In this document: one piece after another, positions 58,330 to 64,000 of the stretch
How the letters are laid out: each line of letters opens with the position of its first letter
Numbering within the stretch: position 1 is the first letter of the stretch
Assembly (NCBI GenBank): GCA_050305135.1
Contig: JBNLET010000109.1
Span: 1-64,000, forward strand
Source: Cognatazoarcus sp050305135
Lineage (GTDB): Bacteria; Pseudomonadota; Gammaproteobacteria; Burkholderiales; Rhodocyclaceae
DNA length: 64,000 bases
Direction: 5' to 3'
Position numbers and translations under genes: made by a program
The notes under the pieces: generated by a model
What the model was told of the DNA's origin: nothing
What the model saw: only the letters and a program-made list of their open reading frames with translations
Databases searched by the model: none

Positions 58330-59400
58330 ATGCGGATACTCCAGATCCTGCACAACCACAAGGCCGGCGGCGCCGAGAACCATCTCGCGGCCCTGTGCGC
58401 CGGTCTGCGCGCACGCGGCCACGAGATCGAGTTCGCCGGCGCCGGCAAGTCGCGGGTGGCCGAAATGATGACGGCCGAGGGCTTCCCGCTGCACGACCTG
58501 GACTTCCGCGGCCACTACGACGTCCGCTCGCTGATGAAGCTGATCGGCGTGACCCGGCGCGGGCGCTTCGACCTGATCCACACCCACCTGGTACGCGCCG
58601 CCCGCTACGGCCGGCTGGCCGCGGCGGCCTGCCGCACGCCGGTCACCTGCACCGTGCACGACCTCATGACCTGGCGCCACTATCCGCGCGACAAGCGGAT
58701 CATCGCGGTGTCGGAAGCGGTCCGCCAGCATCTGCTGGCGCGCGGCTTCGACGCCTCGCTGATCCGGGTCATCCACCCGGGCGCGCGCGATTGCGGGCTG
58801 GGCGAACACAGCGGCCAGATACGCGAAGTAACCCGCGCCGCGCTCGGCCTGGACGCGCACACCGTGGCGATCGGCATGATCGGCCGGGTGGCCGAGGTCA
58901 AGGCGCACGACGTGGCGATCGCCGCCGCCGCGCTGCTGGCCGAACGCGCGCGCGGCCCGTTCCGGCTGTTCTTCGTCGGCCCACTGACCGGCTGGGGGCG
59001 CGAGCAGCAGTTGTGCTGCACGCGACCGGAGGTGGAATGGCTGGGCGCCCGCAAGGACATCCCGCAACTGCTGGCGGCGATGGACATCTGCATCCAGCCG
59101 TCGCGCAGCGAGGGCATGCCGCTGGCGCTGATGGAAGCCGCCTCGGCCGCCAAGCCGGTCGTCGCCTCGCGCGTCGGCGGCGTGCCCGAGATCATCGACG
59201 ACCAGGTCAGCGGCCTGCTGGTGCCGCCCGAATCGCCCGCCGCGCTGGCCGAAGCGCTGGCGCGGCTGATCGAGCGGCCGGCCGACGCGCAGACGCTCGG
59301 CCGGCGGCTGCTGCAGCGCTTCGCCGACGAGTTCTCGCTGCCGGTGATGGTGGACCGGGTGGAGGCCCACTATCGCGAGCTGCTGGGGCAGCCGACATGA
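58330..59400 (+). CDS. glycosyltransferase family 4
   Basis: A 356-residue GT-B glycosyltransferase with LHNHKAGGAENHLAALCAGL at the N-terminus and the GT4 donor motif SEGMPLALMEAASAAKPVVAS with ERP-type acidic residues. The sugar is unknown. It overlaps the following GT9 gene by 4 bp. Confidence 0.9.
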   Translation: MRILQILHNHKAGGAENHLAALCAGLRARGHEIEFAGAGKSRVAEMMTAEGFPLHDLDFRGHYDVRSLMKLIGVTRRGRFDLIHTHLVRAARYGRLAAAACRTPVTCTVHDLMTWRHYPRDKRIIAVSEAVRQHLLARGFDASLIRVIHPGARDCGLGEHSGQIREVTRAALGLDAHTVAIGMIGRVAEVKAHDVAIAAAALLAERARGPFRLFFVGPLTGWGREQQLCCTRPEVEWLGARKDIPQLLAAMDICIQPSRSEGMPLALMEAASAAKPVVASRVGGVPEIIDDQVSGLLVPPESPAALAEALARLIERPADAQTLGRRLLQRFADEFSLPVMVDRVEAHYRELLGQPT

Positions 59401-60431
59401 AGCGCGTGCTGGTGGTGCGCGCCTCGGCGATCGGCGATGTGGTTTTCGCCTCGCCGTTCGCGGCGGCCTTGAAGCGCAGCCACCCGGACGCCCACCTGGC
59501 CTGGCTGGTGGAACCCGGCATCCACGAGCTGCTGGAGGCCGATCCGGCCATCGACGAGCTGATCCTGTGGCCGAAGGCCGAGTGGCGCGAGTTGTGGCGC
59601 ACTCGCCGCTACCTGCGGCTGGCGGGCCGGATCCGGCGCTTCGCCGCCGAGCTGCGGCAGCGCCGCTTCGACACCGCGATCGACCTGCAGAGCCTGCTCA
59701 AGAGCGGCCTGCTGGCCTGGCTCACGCGCGCGCCACGGCGCATCGGTCTCGGTTCCCGCGAGGGCAGCCAGTGGCTGATGACCGAGGTGGTGCCGAAAGG
59801 CGGCGAGGAAAGTCGTATCAGCTCCGAATACCTGTATCTCGCAGAACGGCTCGGATTCGACTGCGGCGACTTCCTGCCCCGCTTGCAGCTGGCCGACGGG
59901 ATGCTGGCGCGCAGTCGCGCGCTGCTCGCCGAGCGCGGCCTGGAGGCCGGCACCTACGCGGCGCTGGCGCCGTTCACGACGCGGCCGCAGAAACATTGGT
60001 TCGAGGATGCCTGGCAGGCGCTGCTGCCGCTGCTGCGCGACGAGCTCGGCCTGACGCCGCTGATCCTGGGCGGCCCGGGCGACCGGGAGGCGGCGCGGCG
60101 GCTGGCGGCGGCGGCCCCCGGCGCGATCTCGCTGGCCGGCGAGACGCGCCTGCCGGAGGCCGCCGCGCTGGTGCGCGATGCCGGCCTGCTGGTCGGCGTG
60201 GACACCGGCCTGACCCACATGGGCATCGCGTTCTCGACGCCGACCGTGGCGCTGTTCGGCTCGACGCGGCCCTACCTGGAGACCGGCCGCCGCAACGCCC
60301 GGGTGATCTGGCTCGGCCTGGCCTGCTCGCCCTGCCGGCGGCGGCCGAGCTGCGACGGGGCCTTCACCTGCCTGCGCGAGATCCATCCGCAGCGGGTGCT
60401 GCTGGAGGCCCGCAAGGCGCTCGAGGCATGA
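59397..60431 (+). CDS. lipopolysaccharide heptosyltransferase-like (GT9)
   Basis: A 344-residue GT9 enzyme of the WaaC/WaaF group. Signatures are VVRASAIGDVVFASPFAAAL, DLQSLLKSGLLAWLTRAPRRIG, APFTTRPQKHWFEDAWQ and VGVDTGLTHMGIAFSTPTVALFG. It likely transfers ADP-heptose to inner-core Kdo or heptose. The WaaC versus WaaF choice needs phylogeny. Coupled to genes on both sides. Confidence 0.9.
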   Translation: MKRVLVVRASAIGDVVFASPFAAALKRSHPDAHLAWLVEPGIHELLEADPAIDELILWPKAEWRELWRTRRYLRLAGRIRRFAAELRQRRFDTAIDLQSLLKSGLLAWLTRAPRRIGLGSREGSQWLMTEVVPKGGEESRISSEYLYLAERLGFDCGDFLPRLQLADGMLARSRALLAERGLEAGTYAALAPFTTRPQKHWFEDAWQALLPLLRDELGLTPLILGGPGDREAARRLAAAAPGAISLAGETRLPEAAALVRDAGLLVGVDTGLTHMGIAFSTPTVALFGSTRPYLETGRRNARVIWLGLACSPCRRRPSCDGAFTCLREIHPQRVLLEARKALEA

Positions 60432-61507
60432 AGGTCCTGCACGTCGAATCCGGCCGCTTCCTGTACGGCGGCGCCCGCCAGGTGCTGTACATCTTGCAGG
60501 GCCTGCGCGAGCGCGGCGTCGACAACCTGCTCGCCTGCCCGCCCGGCAGCGATGTCGGGCGCGCCGCACGCGCGTTCGCGCGGGTGGTGGAAGTGCCGAT
60601 GAGGGGCGACGCCGATCTCGGCCTGACGGGCCGGCTGCGCGCCGTGATGCGCGGCGAATCGCCCGACCTGGTGCATCTGCACAGCCGCCGCGGCGCCGAC
60701 CTGTTCGGCGGCCTCGCGGCACGGCGAAGCGGCCTGCCCTGCGTGTTGTCGCGCCGCGTCGACAACCCGGAGCCGCGCTGGCTGGTGGCGCTGAAGTACC
60801 GGCTCTACGACCACGTCATCACGATCTCGGAGGGCATCCGGCAGGTGCTGCTGGCCGAAGGGCTGGCACCGGACAAGGTGAGCTGCGTGCGCAGTACGAT
60901 CGATCCCGCCCCCTACCTGGGCGACTACGACAAGGCGGCCTTCCGGCACGCGCTGGGTCTGCCGCGGCAGGCGCCGCTGGCGGCCATCGTCGCCCAGTTG
61001 ATCGAGCGCAAGGGCCACCGTCACCTGCTGGCGGCGCTGCCGCGGGTGCTCGAACGACAACCCGGGCTGGTCGTGCTGGTCTATGGACGCGGCCCGCTGG
61101 AGGACGAACTGCGCACGGCGATCGAGCGCCAGGGCCTGGCCGGACGGGTGAAACTGATGGGCTTCATCGACGACCTGCCGGCCCAGCTCGGCTGCGTCGA
61201 CCTGCTGGTGCACCCGGCCGACATGGAGGGCCTCGGGGTGTCGCTGCTGCAGGCCTCGGCGGCGCGCGTGCCGATCATCGCCAGCCGGGCCGGCGGCATG
61301 CCGGAGGCGGTGCGCGACGGCGAGAACGGCCTGCTGATCGAACCGGGCGACGTGGACGGGCTGGCGGCGGCGATGATCCGGCTGCTCGACGACGCGGCGC
61401 TGCGCAACCGCATGGGCGAGGCCGGGCGCGCGCTGGTGTTGCGCGAATTCTCGGTGGACGCGATGTGCGAAGGCAATCTGGCGGTGTACAGGAAGGTGTT
61501 GGCATGA
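60428..61507 (+). CDS. glycosyltransferase family 4
   Basis: A 359-residue GT4 protein. N-terminal LHVESGRFLYGGARQVLYIL, donor-domain VAQLIERKGHRHLLAAL and MEGLGVSLLQASAARVPIIASRAGGMPEAV are visible. It probably extends the core or O-chain. The starting ATG overlaps the preceding stop by 4 bp. Confidence 0.9.
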   Translation: MKVLHVESGRFLYGGARQVLYILQGLRERGVDNLLACPPGSDVGRAARAFARVVEVPMRGDADLGLTGRLRAVMRGESPDLVHLHSRRGADLFGGLAARRSGLPCVLSRRVDNPEPRWLVALKYRLYDHVITISEGIRQVLLAEGLAPDKVSCVRSTIDPAPYLGDYDKAAFRHALGLPRQAPLAAIVAQLIERKGHRHLLAALPRVLERQPGLVVLVYGRGPLEDELRTAIERQGLAGRVKLMGFIDDLPAQLGCVDLLVHPADMEGLGVSLLQASAARVPIIASRAGGMPEAVRDGENGLLIEPGDVDGLAAAMIRLLDDAALRNRMGEAGRALVLREFSVDAMCEGNLAVYRKVLA

Positions 61508-62574
61508 AGTCGCTGCACGTCCTCGGCAGCAAGCACATGGGCGGCGCCGAGCGCTGGTTCGCGCGCTTCCTGCCGGCCATGCTGCGCCAGGGCGAGGAAG
61601 TCGAGGCGGTGGTGCGGCGCGGCTCGGAGATCGCGCGCCATCATCTGGCCGGCGTGCCGAGCAGCGAACTGGGCTTTCGCAGCGTGTGGGACCCGCTGTC
61701 CCGCTTCGAGCTGTCGCGGCTGATCGCCGCCAGCGACGCGCCGATCGTGCAGACCTACATGGGGCGGGCCACCCGACTGACCCATCTGCGCCGCGGCGGG
61801 GGCAAGGTGCACGTGTCGCGGCTGGGCGGCTACTACAAGCTCGACCCCTTCGTCCATGCCCATGCCTGGATCGGCAACACGCGCGGCCTGTGCGACTGGA
61901 TGATCCGCGGCGGCCTGCCGGCCGAGCGGGTCCATCACATCACCAACTTCGCCGATCCGGCGCGCCAGGTGGCCGAGACCGAACTCGAAGCCCTGCAGCG
62001 TCAGATCGGCCTGGAGCCCGGCGACTGGCTGATGGTCACGGCCGGCCGCCTGCTCGACGTCAAGGGGCAGCGCTTCCTGGTGGACGCGATGTCGCGCCTG
62101 CCGGCCGAGCTCGACGGCCGGCGGCTGCGGCTGGCGATCCTCGGCGACGGCGATCTGCGCGAAGCGCTGGCCGAGCAGGCGCGCCAGGCCGGCCTCGCCG
62201 AGCGGGTGCTTCTGGCCGGCTGGCAGCACGACCCGGCACCGTGGTTCCGCCTGGCCGACATGGTGGTGTTCCCGAGCCGCGACCCGGAAACCCTCGGCAA
62301 CGTGATCCTGGAGGCCTGGGCCTACGGCCGGCCGCTGGTGTGCACCGCCTTCCGCGGTGCGCGCGAGATCACCCGCCATGGCGAGGACGCCTGGGTCGTA
62401 CCCTGCGACGACGGCGCCGCACTGGCCGACGGCATCCGCCGCGTGATCGGCGACGCGGACCTGCGCGAGCGCTTCATCGCCGGCGGCCTGGCGCGCATCG
62501 AGCAGGACTTCAGCGAACGGGCGGTGATCTCCCAGTATCGTGCGCTGTACGCCGAATTGCTGGACAATCGTTGA
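61504..62574 (+). CDS. glycosyltransferase family 4
   Basis: A 356-residue GT4 protein beginning LHVLGSKHMGGAERWFARFL, with VTAGRLLDVKGQRFLVDAM and FPSRDPETLGNVILEAWAYGRPLV at the nucleotide-sugar site. It belongs to the same LPS run. It overlaps the previous gene by 4 bp and ends directly against the deacetylase start. Confidence 0.9.
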   Translation: MKSLHVLGSKHMGGAERWFARFLPAMLRQGEEVEAVVRRGSEIARHHLAGVPSSELGFRSVWDPLSRFELSRLIAASDAPIVQTYMGRATRLTHLRRGGGKVHVSRLGGYYKLDPFVHAHAWIGNTRGLCDWMIRGGLPAERVHHITNFADPARQVAETELEALQRQIGLEPGDWLMVTAGRLLDVKGQRFLVDAMSRLPAELDGRRLRLAILGDGDLREALAEQARQAGLAERVLLAGWQHDPAPWFRLADMVVFPSRDPETLGNVILEAWAYGRPLVCTAFRGAREITRHGEDAWVVPCDDGAALADGIRRVIGDADLRERFIAGGLARIEQDFSERAVISQYRALYAELLDNR

Positions 62575-63390
62575 ATGGACAGAGCCGGCATCAACATCCT
62601 GATGTACCACCAGGTGGGGCGCTTCGAGCCGATGAAGGCGCACCGCTCGACCTATTGCGACCATCGCCGCTTCGCGGCCCAGATGCGCTACCTGAAGCGC
62701 TTCGGCTACAGCGTGCTGTCACTGCCGGCGGCGCTCGCCTGCCTGCGCGGCGAGCGGGCCATCCCGCCGCGCGCGGTGGTGCTGACCTTCGACGACGGCT
62801 ACGAGAACTTCTACGAATATGCCTGGCCGGTGCTGCAGGCGCACGGCTTTCCGGCCATCGTCTATCTGATCGCCGGCATGCTCGGCCAGCCGTCGCGCTG
62901 GTTTGCCGCCGACGGTCGCGACACGCCGCCGCTGATGAGTGCCGCGCGCGTTCGGCAGTTGCGCGGCGAGGGGGTCGATTTCGGCGCCCATTCGGTCAGC
63001 CACGTGCGGCTGGCCCAGCAGCAGGACACCGACCGGATCCGGCACGAGGTGGCGAGTTCGAAGGCCATGCTCGAGGACGTGCTCGGCGAGGCCGTGCCGC
63101 ATTTCTGCTACCCCTACGGCAGCCACGACCGGCGCGTCGTCGATGCGGTGGCGGACGCCGGTTTCGACTCCGCCACCACCTGCGTGCGCTCGCCGGCCAG
63201 CGCAGCCGACGACCCGTTGACGCTGCCGCGCAAGGCGGTTTCGTTCGGCGACAACCTGATCGGTTACTTCTGGCGCCTGCACGTCAAGAACACCTCGAAG
63301 GTGCCGGTGATCCGGCGCCAGGGCATGAGCTTCGCCGAGCGCGCCGACGCTCGCCCCGGCCTGCCGCTGGCCGACGGCTCAGCCCGCTAG
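62575..63390 (+). CDS. polysaccharide deacetylase family protein
   Basis: A 271-residue NodB-fold enzyme (CE4). The metal-binding motif reads TFDDGYENF, followed by FGAHSVSHVRL (H-x3-H) and HFCYPYGSHDRRVVDAV. It would remove acetyl groups from a cell-surface glycan precursor. No signal peptide is visible, so it likely acts in the cytoplasm with the neighbouring glycosyltransferases. Its 3' end overlaps dgkA convergently by 12 bp. Confidence 0.9.
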   Translation: MDRAGINILMYHQVGRFEPMKAHRSTYCDHRRFAAQMRYLKRFGYSVLSLPAALACLRGERAIPPRAVVLTFDDGYENFYEYAWPVLQAHGFPAIVYLIAGMLGQPSRWFAADGRDTPPLMSAARVRQLRGEGVDFGAHSVSHVRLAQQQDTDRIRHEVASSKAMLEDVLGEAVPHFCYPYGSHDRRVVDAVADAGFDSATTCVRSPASAADDPLTLPRKAVSFGDNLIGYFWRLHVKNTSKVPVIRRQGMSFAERADARPGLPLADGSAR

Positions 63391-63759
63391 CACCAGCAGC
63401 CAGACCAGCGCGGCGGCGAGGATCGCCAGCAGCACCGCGGCGCTGCCGATGTCCTTGGCACGCTTCGACAGCGGATGCAGTTCGTCCGAGACGCGATCGA
63501 CCACCGCCTCGACCGCCGAATTGAGCAGTTCCGCCACCAGCACCGCCAGCAGGCTGCCGAGCAGCAGCGCCCGCTCGACGCCGTTTTCGCCGAGCCACAG
63601 GGCGAGCGGCGCCAGCAGCGCGACGCACCACAGCTCCTGGCGGAAAGCCGCTTCGCCGCGGTAGGCCGCGGCGAAGCCGGCCCGCGAGTAGCCGAAGGCG
63701 CGCCAGATCCTGGCCAGCCCGTCGTTGCGCTTGTGCCGCTCGGCCGTCTGCCGCTCCAT
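63379..63759 (-). CDS. dgkA: diacylglycerol kinase
   Basis: A 126-residue prokaryotic-type kinase that recycles diacylglycerol to phosphatidate. It has three helices, an N-terminal amphipathic stretch (RAFGYSRAGFAAAYRGEAAFRQE) and the active-site signature ELLNSAVEAVVDRVS. The start ATG 63759 gives the usual family length. The longer open frame upstream is non-coding. It faces the LPS cluster tail to tail. Confidence 0.93.
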   Translation of the reverse strand: MERQTAERHKRNDGLARIWRAFGYSRAGFAAAYRGEAAFRQELWCVALLAPLALWLGENGVERALLLGSLLAVLVAELLNSAVEAVVDRVSDELHPLSKRAKDIGSAAVLLAILAAALVWLLVLAG

Positions 63760-63943
63760 GCCCGCTTCCCGTCGCAGAAAGAGCGCAGCGTACCGCCCGG
63801 CAGGCCGTTCCGCCAATCGCCGGCCGGCCCCTGCAGAACGGGTGATCTGCCTCAACTTTCGCGCCACGCCTCCGTTATCTGAGCGACCAGAACAATTGCG
63901 GGATTCGGAGGAAGCGCGCTTCCGTGCCCACCCGCACCCCGAC

Positions 63944-64000
63944 ATGAGCGAAGCCGCACAGGCGGGCCCGCCCGTGGCCGACGGCGCGAGCCCCCCCGCG
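63944..64000 (+). CDS. start of a gene running off the right edge (partial)
   Basis: ATG 63944 opens a frame of 19 codons (MSEAAQAGPPVADGASPPA) to the window end. GGAGGAAG lies 28 bases upstream, too far to be its ribosome site. Product unknown. Confidence 0.4.
   Translation, partial: MSEAAQAGPPVADGASPPA

Overview
This is a very GC-rich chromosomal window from a Gram-negative bacterium, with short intergenic gaps and many 4-bp ATGA/GTGA gene overlaps. The gene set (tol-pal-cpoB with queE/queC attached, hslVU, ubiB, cytochrome c4, an Fdh3C-type formate dehydrogenase gamma subunit, LPS-core genes behind msbA) points to a betaproteobacterium. Rhodocyclales or Burkholderiales is plausible, but this is inference from gene content only. 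I see no insertion sequence, integrase, CRISPR array or rRNA. One tRNA gene (Lys) is present.

Layout. 0-2.4 kb: end of a formate dehydrogenase operon, a VOC protein and a small unknown. 2.5-9.7 kb: a membrane-fused spermidine-synthase-like protein, a convergent TPR/OGT-like glycosyltransferase, a sodium:solute symporter and an unusual arginase-like/ornithine aminotransferase fusion. 9.8-17.9 kb: ubiB, then a divergent two-gene unit of a metacaspase and a 1830-residue protein carrying two alpha/beta-hydrolases, an M17-N-like segment, a CHAT protease and a helical C-terminus. This pair is the best candidate for an undescribed system. 18-25.6 kb: argS, a SPOR protein, dsbA, a short-chain dehydrogenase, a PAS/hybrid histidine kinase coupled to an HD-GYP phosphodiesterase.

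25.7-33.6 kb is a cobalamin region: cobU on the minus strand, then a plus-strand cobalamin riboswitch driving btuB-btuC-btuD-cobO, followed by a degenerate CobL-like protein and cobA. The late genes cobT-cobS-cobC lie separately at 50-52.4 kb. Together they indicate corrinoid uptake, adenosylation and nucleotide-loop assembly. 33.6-39.6 kb: a TerB-domain protein, a small secreted Cys protein, alaX, an AEC permease, hslU/hslV and a STAS protein. 39.8-46.4 kb: ybgC-tolQRAB-pal-cpoB-queE-queC, then tRNA-Lys with a clear sigma-70 promoter and a strong terminator. 46.7-50 kb: small unknowns, glutathione reductase, cytochrome c4 and a CBS protein.

52.5-63.8 kb is an envelope cluster: a CX5R phosphatase, msbA, a polysialyltransferase-like protein, an O-antigen-ligase-like protein, two GT9 and three GT4 glycosyltransferases and a polysaccharide deacetylase, almost all translationally coupled. 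It is followed by convergent dgkA and the first codons of a gene running off the right edge.
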